Positions 8,027 to 16,008 of a stretch of 42,809 nt of DNA are shown here, piece after piece (positions within the stretch are counted from its first letter, which is position 1; the number at the start of each line of letters is the position of its first letter). The stretch spans positions 1 through 42,809 of the forward strand of contig JAFQUU010000009.1 of NCBI GenBank assembly GCA_017408305.1, read 5' to 3'. Source of the stretch: Clostridia bacterium. Its GTDB lineage: Bacteria > Bacillota > Clostridia > Christensenellales > UBA1242. The notes beneath the pieces are model-generated. The model worked only from the letters and a program-made list of their open reading frames with translations, had not been told where the DNA came from and ran no database searches. The translations under genes were made by a program, and so were the position numbers.

Positions 8027-9219
8027 TGATTAAAAAAATTTATGCACTTGTGGTGGCAATCCTGCTTGCAATTTTGCCACTTACGCTTTCAACGGGTGTA
8101 AATGTTTATGCCGACAACGGCAGTGGACAAACTGCAAGCGAAGAGTTTGATGAAACAATAAATGACCAACTTGAAAATCTGGACTTATCAGGCCTTAACA
8201 ACTTTTTTGAAAACTATTGTGATGATAAACTAGGCTTCTTTCAAGGGGGAAGCATCTTAGACAAAATTTCTGCAATCATAAATGGCGATTTTGGTGCAGA
8301 CAGCCAAACTGTTCTTGGGGGCATTGCAAACATATTTTTGGAAGAAATTGTCAGTTTTTTACCACTTATCTCCAGTATTATTGCAATCTCGGTTCTTGCA
8401 AGTTTGATTACAGAACTGAAGTCCACAAACAAGTCTATTGGCGACATTGTGCATTTTGTGTGTTTTGGGGTGATTGTTGTGCTGATTATGAGTGCAGTAA
8501 CCAAAATGATTGCACTTGCTTCATCGGCATTAACGCTACTAGATACGCAGATGGAAATTATGTTTCCAATACTTCTTACGCTTTTAACTGCCATCGGTGG
8601 CACTGTGTCTGTGGCAGTATATCAACCAGCAGTTGCAGTTTTGACATCAATTGTAACCAAAATTTTTGCTGGTGTGCTTCTTCCTCTTTTTGTATTTGCA
8701 GTTGTGCTTACAATCATTTCGCACATCTCACCAAACATAAAACTGGACAAAATAGCATCTTTTTTGTTCACACTTTTTAAGTGGATAATTGGTATTGTTT
8801 TTACTGTGTTTATGGCATTTTTGGCAATCAAGGGCATAACTGCAGGAAGCATAGACAGTGTGTCGTTTAAAACAGCAAGATATTCTCTTTCAACCTATGT
8901 GCCAATTGTTGGTGGGTACTTAAGCGAAGGTTTAAATCTTATTTTGGCAAGTTGCGTGCTTATCAAAAACGCAGTTGGCACTGCTGGGCTTTTCATTATG
9001 TTTTCAACTATACTTGTGCCACTTGTACAACTGGTTCTGTTCATGTTTGTCTTAAAGTTTTCTGGTGCAATTTTGCAACCACTATCTGACAGCAGGGTTT
9101 CAAACTTTTTAGGGGGGCTTTCAAAAGTGTTTTTAATGCCAATTGTTATGATACTTGCAGTTGCATTTATGTATGTGGTTTTTGTGGGGCTTATAATGTG
9201 CACAAGTGTTGGCATTTAA
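8023..9219 (+). CDS. spoIIIAE: Stage III sporulation protein AE
   Basis: 398 residues with a cleavable-looking signal peptide (residues 1-30, ending VYA), a short extracytoplasmic segment and about seven membrane helices. Conserved stretches include LITELKSTN and ISHISPNIKLDKIASFL. It is the large polytopic component of the channel export apparatus. Translation could begin at the ATG at 8023 or 8026. Gene order and length are canonical. Confidence 0.96.
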   Translation: MMIKKIYALVVAILLAILPLTLSTGVNVYADNGSGQTASEEFDETINDQLENLDLSGLNNFFENYCDDKLGFFQGGSILDKISAIINGDFGADSQTVLGGIANIFLEEIVSFLPLISSIIAISVLASLITELKSTNKSIGDIVHFVCFGVIVVLIMSAVTKMIALASSALTLLDTQMEIMFPILLTLLTAIGGTVSVAVYQPAVAVLTSIVTKIFAGVLLPLFVFAVVLTIISHISPNIKLDKIASFLFTLFKWIIGIVFTVFMAFLAIKGITAGSIDSVSFKTARYSLSTYVPIVGGYLSEGLNLILASCVLIKNAVGTAGLFIMFSTILVPLVQLVLFMFVLKFSGAILQPLSDSRVSNFLGGLSKVFLMPIVMILAVAFMYVVFVGLIMCTSVGI

Positions 9220-9228
9220 AGGAGGGAT

Positions 9229-9720
9229 ATGAGCACAATTTCAATTTGGGTTTTAAGCATTGTTGGCATAATTGTTTTATCTATGCTTGTGGACCTTCTT
9301 TTGCCAAGTGGCAGTATGTCAAAATTCATAAAAAGCATTTTTGGATACCTAATTATTGTTGTAATACTTTCGCCTGTTTTTAGTTTTTTTACGCAAAAAA
9401 ACTTTTCAATAAATGATATCTTTTATTCTTCAAATGTTCAAATTCAAGATGGTTTTGTTGCAAATGTCAATAGGCAGTTTCTAGACAGCGTTGAAAAGTC
9501 AATAGAAAAATCTTGCCACGAAAAAGGCATAAAGTTTGTTGAGGTGGGTATAGAGGCAGATATTTTTGAAAACGAAATAGAAATTAAGCAAATTTCAGTC
9601 AACTTAAAAAATATTGTCATAACTGATGAAGTTAAGCATACAAATATACGGACAAGCATTGTTAATATCATTAAAGAAAACATCAAGGTTAAAGAGGAGA
9701 TAATAAAATTTTATGAGTAA
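9229..9720 (+). CDS. spoIIIAF: Stage III sporulation protein AF
   Basis: 163 residues behind AAAGGAGGGAT. Two N-terminal membrane helices (about 8-24 and 33-49) are followed by a soluble domain. This matches SpoIIIAF, whose soluble domain has a ring-building-motif-like fold. The reading frame overlaps spoIIIAG by eight bases (ATGAGTAA). Confidence 0.93.
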   Translation: MSTISIWVLSIVGIIVLSMLVDLLLPSGSMSKFIKSIFGYLIIVVILSPVFSFFTQKNFSINDIFYSSNVQIQDGFVANVNRQFLDSVEKSIEKSCHEKGIKFVEVGIEADIFENEIEIKQISVNLKNIVITDEVKHTNIRTSIVNIIKENIKVKEEIIKFYE

Positions 9721-10120
9721 ATTTTCATCACTTTGGAAAAAACTGAAAAGCATAAAAAATATAGAAATTATTCTTGCTGTGCTTCTTGGGCTTGTGGTGC
9801 TTTTGGTTTATTTTTCTTCCATGGGTTCAAATAAGGGTGTTGCAAACAACATAACTTATTCAAATTCTTATGTGCAAGAAATAGAGCAAAAACTTGAAAA
9901 CCTCATCTCAAGCATAGAGGGGGCAGGACAAGTTGATGTAATGATTATGTGCGAAGGCGAAGATGAAATAAACAAAACAGAATATCCAAAGGTTGTGTCT
10001 GCAGTTGTTGTTTCAAGTGGTGCAGACAGCACAAAAGTAAAACTTGATATCATAAGGGCAGTTGAGGCACTTTTAGGGCTAAAAACTGCGAATATTGAAG
10101 TTTTAAAGGGAAGTGGCTAA
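9713..10120 (+). CDS. spoIIIAG: Stage III sporulation protein AG (short form)
   Basis: 135 residues: one membrane helix (about 18-36), then a compact ring-building domain (LENLISSIEGAGQVDVMIMCEG ... VSAVVVSSGA ... ALLGLKTANIEVLKGSG). The B. subtilis protein is about 230 residues; the loop that forms the extra beta-barrel insertion in its ring is absent here. In B. subtilis SpoIIIAG builds a large-diameter ring in the intermembrane space. The shorter form fits clostridial homologues. Confidence 0.93.
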   Translation: MSKFSSLWKKLKSIKNIEIILAVLLGLVVLLVYFSSMGSNKGVANNITYSNSYVQEIEQKLENLISSIEGAGQVDVMIMCEGEDEINKTEYPKVVSAVVVSSGADSTKVKLDIIRAVEALLGLKTANIEVLKGSG

Positions 10121-10174
10121 AAAAGTTCTAATTCAAAAAATTTAAAAATATATATATTGTAAAGGAGAACAACA

Positions 10175-10654
10175 ATGTTAAAAAAGAAAACGAAAATAAT
10201 TATTCTTTCTGCAATGGTACTGCTACTAGGGATTACTGGTTATCTTAATATCACCCTCAACAATCAAACCATTTCAACTGGTGCAAACCAAACAACCACA
10301 TCAACCTATAACTATTTTGACTCTTATAGGACAGACCGTTCTGCAACTCGCGACCAAGAAATTTTGTATTACACAGCAATTATGCAAGATGAGTCTTCTT
10401 CAGCAGATGACAAGGCCAAAGCACAAGAAAAAAAACTTGCACTTATTGATGAAATGGAAAATGAACTTGCACTTGAATACCTTATAAAAGGTCTTGGCTT
10501 TAGTGATGCAATCGTAACAACATCTTCAAGTTATATCAATGTGATTGTAAAATCAAGCGAACTTAATTCTTCAGAAGTTGCAAAAATTGTGTCAGTTGTT
10601 ACTGAAAACACAGACTTTACCCTTTCTGCAATCAAAGTGATTCCTGTTGTATAA
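10175..10654 (+). CDS. spoIIIAH: Stage III sporulation protein AH
   Basis: 159 residues: N-terminal membrane helix (6-27), a serine/threonine-rich linker, a helical segment (residues 60-95) and the C-terminal YscJ/FliF-like domain (EYLIKGLGFSDAIVTTSSSYINVIVKS). It is the mother-cell partner of forespore SpoIIQ in known sporulators. AAAGGAG precedes the ATG. A 54-base AT-rich gap separates it from spoIIIAG, and a terminator follows, closing the operon. Confidence 0.94.
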   Translation: MLKKKTKIIILSAMVLLLGITGYLNITLNNQTISTGANQTTTSTYNYFDSYRTDRSATRDQEILYYTAIMQDESSSADDKAKAQEKKLALIDEMENELALEYLIKGLGFSDAIVTTSSSYINVIVKSSELNSSEVAKIVSVVTENTDFTLSAIKVIPVV

Positions 10655-10656
10655 AA

Positions 10657-10690
10657 ACTTTCTGCTTTTAAAAGCAGATTTTTATTTTAC
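10657..10690 (+). terminator. Terminator of the spoIIIA operon
   Basis: Perfect palindrome TCTGCTTTTAAAAGCAGA at 10662-10679 followed by TTTTTATTTT, starting seven bases after the spoIIIAH stop. Confidence 0.85.
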
Positions 10691-10713
10691 TTTTTAAAAT
10701 TTTGTGTTATAAT
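10685..10713 (+). promoter_or_regulatory. Promoter of the asp23-nusB-xseAB operon
   Basis: Extended -10 TGTTATAAT (TATAAT 10708-10713) with a weak -35 TTTTAC (10685-10690) at 17 bases. The Asp23 ATG is at 10747 with AAGGGGAT before it. Confidence 0.55.
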
Positions 10714-10746
10714 ACAAAAAGTTAATCAAAAAGGGGATTAAAATTT

Positions 10747-11130
10747 ATGGACAAAGAATTTGCTGGTGGTGGAAAACTCACCTGTAATAAAACAATACTT
10801 TATTCAATTGTCAGCCTTGCAACCAAGGAAATCAGTGGTGTTGTTGGCTTAAGCCATAAAACCGACAATGTTTTTGCAAAGGCACTTCAAAAAAAGGATT
10901 TTAATGGCATAAAAATCCAAACAAATGCTGCAGGGCAACTTATGATTGATGTTTTTATTGATGTATATAACGATATTTCAGCACCAGACCTTTGCTTTAA
11001 GGTGCAAGAAAACATCCGTAACAGCATTATTGGCATGGTTGATGTAAAACCAGAGCGCGTTAATGTCCACATTGTTGATGTGCATATAAAACCAGAAGGA
11101 GAGGTGATGATTGATGAGAACGGAGTCTAG
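10747..11130 (+). CDS. Asp23/Gls24 family envelope stress protein
   Basis: 127 residues matching the Asp23/Gls24 family (DUF322): GGKLTCNKTILYSIVSLATKEISGVVGLS at the start, then IDVFIDVYNDISAPDLCFKVQENI and VKPERVNVHIVDV. Family members form alkaline-shock or membrane-associated scaffolds in Gram-positives. A copy next to nusB is common in Clostridia and Bacilli (the yqhY position). The 3' end overlaps nusB. Confidence 0.9.
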   Translation: MDKEFAGGGKLTCNKTILYSIVSLATKEISGVVGLSHKTDNVFAKALQKKDFNGIKIQTNAAGQLMIDVFIDVYNDISAPDLCFKVQENIRNSIIGMVDVKPERVNVHIVDVHIKPEGEVMIDENGV

Positions 11131-11494
11131 GGTTTTTGCATTTAAAATAATCTTTTCAACACTTTTTGAAAGTGATGCAGAAGAAGCAAAATTAAACTTT
11201 GATGAGAATTTAAATTTTTCTAAAAATGATAAAACTTTTGCTGACAGCATTTTGGCAGAGTTTACAAACAATAAACTTGCCCTTGAAGAAGAATTAACAA
11301 CACTTCTTGAAAACTATGAACTAGACAGGATTTACAAGGTTGACCTTGCTCTTATTTATCTTGGTATGACAGAAATTAAGTACATAAAAACCCCAAAACC
11401 TGTTGTAATAAATGAAGTGGTGGAGATTGCCAAAAAGTATTCCACAGAAAATTCTTCAAAATTTGTGCATGGCATTTTGGCCAAAATTGAGTAA
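11114..11494 (+). CDS. nusB: Transcription antitermination factor NusB
   Basis: 126 residues from the ATG at 11114; an in-frame TTG at 11111 is possible, but the GGAGAGGTG ribosome binding site is better placed for the ATG. NusB hallmarks: basic N terminus (RTESRVFAFKIIFSTLFE), LALIYLGMTEIKYIKTPKPVVINEVVEIAKKYS and the final SSKFVHGILAKI. With NusE/S10 it binds boxA RNA in rRNA antitermination. It starts inside the Asp23 gene and is followed after two bases by xseA. Confidence 0.95.
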   Translation: MRTESRVFAFKIIFSTLFESDAEEAKLNFDENLNFSKNDKTFADSILAEFTNNKLALEEELTTLLENYELDRIYKVDLALIYLGMTEIKYIKTPKPVVINEVVEIAKKYSTENSSKFVHGILAKIE

Positions 11495-11496
11495 AA

Positions 11497-12600
11497 ATGG
11501 AACAAACAATAACAGTCAGCCAACTTGCTTGGTATATCAAAAAGATTTTTGAAGCAGAAGAACTTTTATACAATATTTCAGTTGTGGGTGAAGTGTCTGG
11601 TCTTAAAATTGTGCGTGGCATTGCGTACTTTGACCTTAAGGACGCTTCTTCTTTAATATCTTGCGTTTGTTTTGATGGGTACCTTCTTGAAAATACAAAA
11701 AGTGGCGACAAGATTGTTGCAACTGGTACGCCAGGGTTTTATGTTAAAGGTGGCAAACTTAATTTTAATGTTTCAAAAGTCAAACCCTTTGGTGTGGGTG
11801 AACTTTATCAAGCGTTTATAGACCTTAAAAACAAACTTTATAACGAAGGCTTGTTTGATGAAAGTTTTAAAAAATCCGTGCCACAAAATTGTGAAAAAAT
11901 TGCAGTGATTACCAGCGAAACAGGTGCAGTGCTTCACGATATTATTAATGTTGCAACAAGAAGAAATCCTGCCATCAATATTGTGCTTTATCCTGCAAAA
12001 GTGCAAGGCGAGGGAAGTGCCGAAAGCATCATAAAAGCCCTTGATTTCTTTGAAGAAAAAGGGGGGATTGATGCTGTGATTATTGCAAGAGGTGGTGGCA
12101 GTATGGAAGACCTTTGGGAGTTTAACAGCGAAGCCCTTGCAAGAAGAATTTTTGATTTTCCACTTCCTGTGGTTTCTGCAGTTGGCCACGAAACAGACGT
12201 TACTATTTGTGATTTTGTTGCCGACAAGCGTGCACCAACGCCAAGTGCTGCAGCAGAACTTGTGGTGGAAAACAAGGCAGAAAAAATCCATGGCTTTGAA
12301 AGGCAAGTTATGATTTTAAAATCAAGGCTTGAAAACATTATTATTGAAGAAGAAAACCTAGTTTGTCAATCAGCCCAAACACTTTCATATCTGATTGAAA
12401 GTAAAGTAAAATCGCTGGGTCATAGCCTTGAACTTGCCACAGAGAAACTTGAAAAATTTAACCCAAACAAAATTTTGGCAATGGGTTATGCAAAGATTGA
12501 AGGGGATAATGGCGTAATCACAAGTATTAACCAGACCGAATCAGGCGATAAAGTTAAAATCCACCTAAAAGATGGCGCAGTTACAGGAGAGATATTATGA
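11497..12600 (+). CDS. xseA: Exodeoxyribonuclease VII large subunit
   Basis: 367 residues: N-terminal OB fold (ISVVGEVSGLKI...YFDLKD), then the catalytic domain with IAVITSETGAVLHDI, ARGGGSMEDLWEFN and PVVSAVGHETDVTICDFVADKRAPTPSAAAEL, then a shortened coiled coil. Family members usually have 400-450 residues, so the helical C-terminal part that binds small subunits is compact. The enzyme degrades single-stranded DNA from both ends. The stop overlaps the xseB start (ATGA). Confidence 0.96.
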   Translation: MEQTITVSQLAWYIKKIFEAEELLYNISVVGEVSGLKIVRGIAYFDLKDASSLISCVCFDGYLLENTKSGDKIVATGTPGFYVKGGKLNFNVSKVKPFGVGELYQAFIDLKNKLYNEGLFDESFKKSVPQNCEKIAVITSETGAVLHDIINVATRRNPAINIVLYPAKVQGEGSAESIIKALDFFEEKGGIDAVIIARGGGSMEDLWEFNSEALARRIFDFPLPVVSAVGHETDVTICDFVADKRAPTPSAAAELVVENKAEKIHGFERQVMILKSRLENIIIEEENLVCQSAQTLSYLIESKVKSLGHSLELATEKLEKFNPNKILAMGYAKIEGDNGVITSINQTESGDKVKIHLKDGAVTGEIL

Positions 12601-12815
12601 ACCAAAAAGAATTATCATTTGAAGAAGCATCAAAAAAACTTGATAAAATCATTGAAAAACTTGAAAATGGAGACTTAAGCCTTGATGAAAGTGTAAAACT
12701 TTTTGAAGAGGCAAAAGAACTTGTTGCCATTTGCCAAAAACACTTTATGCTTGCAAAAGGCAAACTGTCTGTTATTAGAGATGGTTTTGAAGATGTTTTA
12801 AAAGAATTTGACTGA
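12597..12815 (+). CDS. xseB: Exodeoxyribonuclease VII small subunit
   Basis: 72 residues of helical hairpin: SFEEASKKLDKIIEKLENGDLSLDESVKLFEEAKEL, the diagnostic XseB sequence. Several copies coat the XseA coiled coil. The four-base overlap with xseA implies coupled translation. Last gene of its operon. Confidence 0.95.
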   Translation: MNQKELSFEEASKKLDKIIEKLENGDLSLDESVKLFEEAKELVAICQKHFMLAKGKLSVIRDGFEDVLKEFD

Positions 12816-12822
12816 AAACAGG

Positions 12823-12851
12823 TTGACTTTTTGTGAAAAACTAGATATAAT
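12823..12851 (+). promoter_or_regulatory. Strong promoter of a candidate small RNA
   Basis: TTGACT (12823-12828), 17 bases, TATAAT (12846-12851), starting eight bases after the xseB stop. Expected transcription start about 12858. The next downstream element is a hairpin plus T tract, not a gene. Confidence 0.65.
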
Positions 12852-12857
12852 AACTAT

Positions 12858-12917
12858 TGATAAGACTAATTACGAGTTTTGTATAATTACATTTCATCGG
12901 TCGTCTTATCTTTTTTT
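12858..12917 (+). ncRNA. Candidate ~60-nt small RNA ending in an intrinsic terminator
   Basis: From the predicted start near 12858 the RNA begins almost at once with GATAAGAC (12859-12866), which pairs perfectly with GTCTTATC (12903-12910) followed by seven T. The 36-base interior holds a second possible stem, TAATTA/TAATTA. There is no open frame of note and a separate promoter for rplM follows. It could be a free small RNA or a decoy/attenuator; it is not a family I recognise. Confidence 0.45.
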
Positions 12918-12957
12918 CGTCTTTTTCTATTGCAAGAAGAATTTTTAAAAATATCTC

Positions 12958-12986
12958 TTGACAAAATTGAAATATATTATTATAAT
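12958..12986 (+). promoter_or_regulatory. Consensus promoter of rplM-rpsI
   Basis: TTGACA (12958-12963), 17 bases, TATAAT (12981-12986): a perfect vegetative promoter, as expected for a ribosomal protein operon. The transcript would start near 12993 and include the L13 leader. Confidence 0.9.
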
Positions 12987-12992
12987 AATCAA

Positions 12993-13065
12993 AGTCTATA
13001 GAAGTTGTTTTGTGAATTAGCCCCTTGCAAACACCAGGTGGACAAAAAAACGGGAAAACCGAAGA
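12993..13065 (+). ncRNA. Ribosomal protein L13 leader (L13_leader)
   Basis: The segment between the rplM promoter and gene contains GAATTAGCCCCTTGCAAACA, CACCAGGTGGACA (with a CACC/GGTG mini-hairpin at 13032-13040) and the hairpin CGG-GAAAA-CCG (13051-13061). These match my memory of the Firmicute L13 leader structure, thought to mediate autoregulation by L13. Supported by position directly before rplM. Confidence 0.7.
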
Positions 13066-13087
13066 AAGAAAAAAGTAGGAGAAAATA

Positions 13088-13531
13088 ATGAAAACATATA
13101 TGGCAAAACCAGCAGATGTTGTTCGCAATTGGCATTTAATTGATGCAACCAATATGCCTCTTGGCCGTTTGGCAACTGCTGTAACTGACCTTTTGTCTGG
13201 CAAACTTAAACCAACTTACACACCACATGTGGATTCTGGCGATTTTGTGGTTGTAATCAACACAGACAAAATGGTTTTAACAGGAAACAAACTTAAAGAT
13301 AAGTATTATCGTCATCACAGTGGTTACGCTGGTGGACTTAAAGAAATGGATTACAAAACACTTATGCAAACAAATTCACCAAAAGCACTTCAAGTTGCAG
13401 TAAAAGGTATGCTTCGCAAAAACGCACTTGGCAGAAAACAAATCACACGCCTTTTTGCTTACAAAGATGAAAACCACAACCAACAAGCACAAAAGCCAGT
13501 GGCTTATGCAGTAAAAGGAGTTAGAGAATAA
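13088..13531 (+). CDS. rplM: 50S ribosomal protein L13
   Basis: 147 residues: NWHLIDATNMPLGRLAT, GDFVVVINTDKMVLTGNKLKDKYYRHHSGYAGGLKE and MLRKNALGR are diagnostic for L13. AGGAG precedes the ATG. Preceded by the L13 leader and a consensus promoter. Its stop and the rpsI start share a base (TAATG). Confidence 0.97.
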   Translation: MKTYMAKPADVVRNWHLIDATNMPLGRLATAVTDLLSGKLKPTYTPHVDSGDFVVVINTDKMVLTGNKLKDKYYRHHSGYAGGLKEMDYKTLMQTNSPKALQVAVKGMLRKNALGRKQITRLFAYKDENHNQQAQKPVAYAVKGVRE

Positions 13532-13956
13532 TGGCAGAAGAAAAGAAAACACCTAAAAAATCAACCAAAGTTCAAATTTTGGCAACAGGAAGAAGAAAAA
13601 AAGCTATTGCAAGAGTTTTCATGGCTCCAAACGGCAAGGGCGAAATCATCATCAACAGAAAACACATTGATGAATATTTTCCACTTGACACACTTAAACT
13701 TGTTGCACGCCAACCACTTACACTTACAGGAACTCAAGACAAATTTGACATCAAAGTAAACGTTATTGGTGGTGGCCTTTCTGGTCAAGCAGGAGCAATT
13801 TGCCACGGCATTGCTCGTGCACTTGTAAAAGCAGATGAAAACCTTAAACCAGAACTTAAAAAAGCAGGTTTCTTAACCCGTGATGCAAGAATGAAAGAGC
13901 GTAAAAAATACGGTCTTAAAAAAGCCCGCAAAGCTCCACAATTCTCAAAGCGTTAA
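13531..13956 (+). CDS. rpsI: 30S ribosomal protein S9
   Basis: 141 residues ending in the universal SKR tail that reaches the decoding site. Contains ATGRRKKAIARVFM, GGGLSGQAGAICHGIARAL and LTRDARMKERKKYGLKKARKAPQFSKR. A short lysine-rich N-terminal extension precedes the core. Cotranscribed with rplM and followed by a strong terminator. Confidence 0.97.
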   Translation: MAEEKKTPKKSTKVQILATGRRKKAIARVFMAPNGKGEIIINRKHIDEYFPLDTLKLVARQPLTLTGTQDKFDIKVNVIGGGLSGQAGAICHGIARALVKADENLKPELKKAGFLTRDARMKERKKYGLKKARKAPQFSKR

Positions 13957-13963
13957 AACTTTC

Positions 13964-13990
13964 AAACACCACTTTTGTGGTGTTTTTTTT
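13964..13990 (+). terminator. Terminator of rplM-rpsI
   Basis: AAACACCAC (13964-13972), loop TTTT, GTGGTGTTT (13977-13985) leading into a T tract, eight bases after the rpsI stop. Confidence 0.9.
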
Positions 13991-13991
13991 A

Positions 13992-14021
13992 CAAAAAAAC
14001 AAAGGCAAAGAGCCTTTGTTA
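13992..14021 (-). terminator. Terminator of the nucleoside phosphorylase gene
   Basis: Read on the minus strand: AACAAAGGC, a five-base loop, GCCTTTGTT, then a T tract. The gene's TAA stop (14019-14021) overlaps the first arm of the stem. Confidence 0.85.
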
Positions 14022-14795
14022 AAATTTTTTATCAAGTTCCACTGCACATTCAAAAGCAAGTGGAATTATTTTTTTCTTTTCATCAAATGTTTCTGTGCTT
14101 GAGATTAACGACCTTGGGTCATATTCCTCGCCTCCCAAATTATCTGCCCCATAAAAAATTTGTGCAAAGTTTTTGCCCCTAAATTGACAAAGTGCGTTAA
14201 CTGCAGAGCACTCCATATCAACAACAATCGCTCCTTGATTTTTGCGTTTTTCCAGTTTGTTTTTGGTTTCCCTAAAGATTGCATCGGTTGTCCATGTTTT
14301 GCCTTTGCGATAAGAAATTTTGTCGCGTTTTAAGACCTTTTCAATAACTTTTATAGGTTCTTTGGCAAGCACTGTTTCATCACTAGGTGGGGCATAGTGA
14401 TAACTTGTGCCTTCATCACGAAGTGCAGAAGTGGGGAGAATAATTGAATATTCTTCAATATCTTTTTCAAGGCAACCACAGCATCCAACAAGAAGAAGGT
14501 TTTCCACCCCAAAAGCAAAAAGTTCTTCTAAGTTGCCTACACATGCACTTGCACCCATTGCAGATTGAAAAACTGCAATATCTCTTCCTTCTACAGTGAT
14601 TTTATAAACTGGAAAAATTGCTGTTGCGTTTGAAATATTTGCAATAATTTCGGGCCTAAGGTTGTCGGCAATTTCCTTCATTAAAGACTTTGAAAAAAAC
14701 GAAACGCAAGTTTTTGGCATACTTGTCATTTTTTTGTTTCGTGTAGTAGGGTCAATAATCGCATTTTTTTCGCTGTCGAATTCTTCTAATAACAT
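14019..14795 (-). CDS. Nucleoside phosphorylase (PNP/UDP family), uridine-phosphorylase-like
   Basis: 258 residues of the PNP_UDP_1 fold, which splits nucleosides with phosphate into base and ribose-1-phosphate. Motifs: VFQSAMGASACVGNLEELFAFG (phosphate/ribose side), LLVGCCGCL, the ALRDEGTSYHY loop, WTTDAIFRET and VDMECSAVNALCQFRG, whose ME pair contacts ribose. Substrate cannot be fixed from sequence, but length and the WTTDA motif resemble uridine phosphorylase-like members. It stands alone on the minus strand with its own AAGAGG ribosome binding site and terminator. Confidence 0.85.
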   Translation of the reverse strand: MLLEEFDSEKNAIIDPTTRNKKMTSMPKTCVSFFSKSLMKEIADNLRPEIIANISNATAIFPVYKITVEGRDIAVFQSAMGASACVGNLEELFAFGVENLLLVGCCGCLEKDIEEYSIILPTSALRDEGTSYHYAPPSDETVLAKEPIKVIEKVLKRDKISYRKGKTWTTDAIFRETKNKLEKRKNQGAIVVDMECSAVNALCQFRGKNFAQIFYGADNLGGEEYDPRSLISSTETFDEKKKIIPLAFECAVELDKKF

Positions 14796-14867
14796 TATGT
14801 ACCTCTTTTAATGAGTATAGCACATCGCAAATGTTTTTGTCATTTCTTTATAACTTTATTTTCTTGC

Positions 14868-14896
14868 TTGACATAATTTTAAAAAACTGGTACAAT
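14868..14896 (+). promoter_or_regulatory. Consensus promoter giving a leaderless ruvX mRNA
   Basis: TTGACA (14868-14873), 17 bases, then TACAAT (14891-14896) preceded by TGG (extended -10). The ruvX ATG begins six bases after the -10, at the expected transcription start. No Shine-Dalgarno precedes it. Confidence 0.75.
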
Positions 14897-14902
14897 TTAA
14901 CT

Positions 14903-15325
14903 ATGCAATATAAGCGAGTTTTGGCCATAGATTATGGCGATGTAAGAATAGGGCTTGCACAGTCTGACCTAATGCAACTGATTGCCAGTCCACTTGAAGT
15001 GATTCCAAATAAAAGCATGGAAGAGTCTGCCAAAACGATTTCGGGCATTATTGCAAACAACGATGTGGAAACTGTTGTCATGGGTCTTCCTCTTAATATG
15101 GATGGCACAGAGGGAGTGAGGGCAGAGGTAACGCGTAGATTTGCTGAAGTTTTGTCTAAACTTACTTCTGCAAAGATTGTTTTTCAAGATGAAAGATTGT
15201 CTTCTGTTGAGGCTGAGGACATTTTGATTGAAGCAAATGTAAGACGCGAAAAACGAAAGAAAATTATTGACAAAGTTGCCGCATGTTTGATACTTGAAAG
15301 CTATTTAAGTAGAAAGGAGAGATAA
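14903..15325 (+). CDS. ruvX: Putative pre-16S rRNA nuclease / Holliday junction resolvase RuvX (YqgF)
   Basis: 140 residues from the ATG at 14903. An in-frame ATG at 14831 would put the promoter inside the gene and adds an unconserved hydrophobic stretch, so it was rejected. RNase H-like motifs: RVLAIDYGDVRIGLA (catalytic D near residue 9), VVMGLPLNMDGTEG, FQDERLSSVEAE and the C-terminal IDKVAACLILESYL. The family acts in 16S rRNA 5'-end maturation and possibly recombination. Followed directly by the DUF1292 gene, a common pairing in Firmicutes. Confidence 0.95.
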   Translation: MQYKRVLAIDYGDVRIGLAQSDLMQLIASPLEVIPNKSMEESAKTISGIIANNDVETVVMGLPLNMDGTEGVRAEVTRRFAEVLSKLTSAKIVFQDERLSSVEAEDILIEANVRREKRKKIIDKVAACLILESYLSRKER

Positions 15326-15661
15326 ATGAAAAAAGAAGAAAACCAAACCGAAAACCTTGATGTGCTTGACATACTTTTGGATGAAGAAAATGAAAGCCCA
15401 ATCACACTTTATGATGAAAACGACAAGGCAATACAGTTTGACCAAGTTGCAATTATCCCTATGGAAGAAAAATTGTTTGCAATTTTAAAGCCAATTGATG
15501 AAATGGAAGGCGTTTCTGACGATGAAGCCATTGTGTTTAGGGTTGATGAAAAAGAAAGTGGAGAGAACGACCTTGTTATCGAAACTGACGAAGCCCTTGC
15601 AATGCGTGTTTTTGATGAGTTCTATAGACTTCTTGATGAAATTGAGGAAAACCAAAAATAA
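15326..15661 (+). CDS. DUF1292 (YrzB-like) acidic protein
   Basis: 111 residues, very acidic, with ITLYDENDKAIQFDQVAIIPMEEKLFAILKPIDEMEG and VFRVDEKESGENDLVIETDEALAMRVFDEFYRLLDE, the DUF1292 pattern. GAAAGGAGAG precedes the ATG, one base after ruvX. It usually sits beside ruvX in Firmicutes; its function is unknown. Confidence 0.85.
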   Translation: MKKEENQTENLDVLDILLDEENESPITLYDENDKAIQFDQVAIIPMEEKLFAILKPIDEMEGVSDDEAIVFRVDEKESGENDLVIETDEALAMRVFDEFYRLLDEIEENQK

Positions 15662-15667
15662 AATGAG

Positions 15668-15695
15668 CATACCAGAAATTCTGGTATGTTTTTTT
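15668..15695 (+). terminator. Terminator after the DUF1292 gene
   Basis: CATACCAG (15668-15675), loop AAATT, CTGGTATG (15681-15688), then seven T. Confidence 0.9.
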
Positions 15696-15738
15696 ATAAA
15701 ATTATTCTTTTTCACATAGGCGTTTCATAAAATATAGC

Positions 15739-16008
15739 GTGGCAAGTATTTTTAATTTTTTTTCTGAACTAAAGGAGAAATGTGGCATAAAACTTGAGCA
15801 GATTACTCCTTATAATATTGTCAATATTGGTGGACAAATTGTGTATATCGAAGGGCATAAGGGCTTGTTAAAACTGTCAAGTGAAACCATTTCCTTAAAA
15901 TTAAAGTCTGGACTAGTGGAAGTTAAGGGCAATAATATGTTTTTGAAGGAACTTAGTGAAAACACAATCTTGATTCAAGGCAAAATTTATAAAATCGAGG
16001 TGTTTTAA
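15739..16008 (+). CDS. yqfC: Sporulation protein YqfC
   Basis: 89 residues starting at GTG. YqfC-family pattern: IVNIGGQIVYIEGHKGLLKLSSETISLKLKSGLVEVKGNNMFLKEL and ILIQGKIYKIEVF. It is a small SigE-dependent sporulation protein of unknown mechanism and always precedes yqfD. No ribosome binding site is visible. CATAAAAT (15726-15733) resembles a SigE -10, but the -35 around 15706 (TCTTTTT) is poor. If real, transcription would start at about the GTG. Confidence 0.85.
   Translation: MASIFNFFSELKEKCGIKLEQITPYNIVNIGGQIVYIEGHKGLLKLSSETISLKLKSGLVEVKGNNMFLKELSENTILIQGKIYKIEVF

Noticed and set aside
11773..12306. Minus-strand frame of 177 codons inside xseA
   Set aside because: Shadow of a conserved gene; composition rich in C, H, F and N is typical of antisense frames here.
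12841..13203. Minus-strand frame of 120 codons over the xseB-rplM gap
   Set aside because: It crosses the L13 leader, a consensus promoter and the start of rplM, and has no family features.
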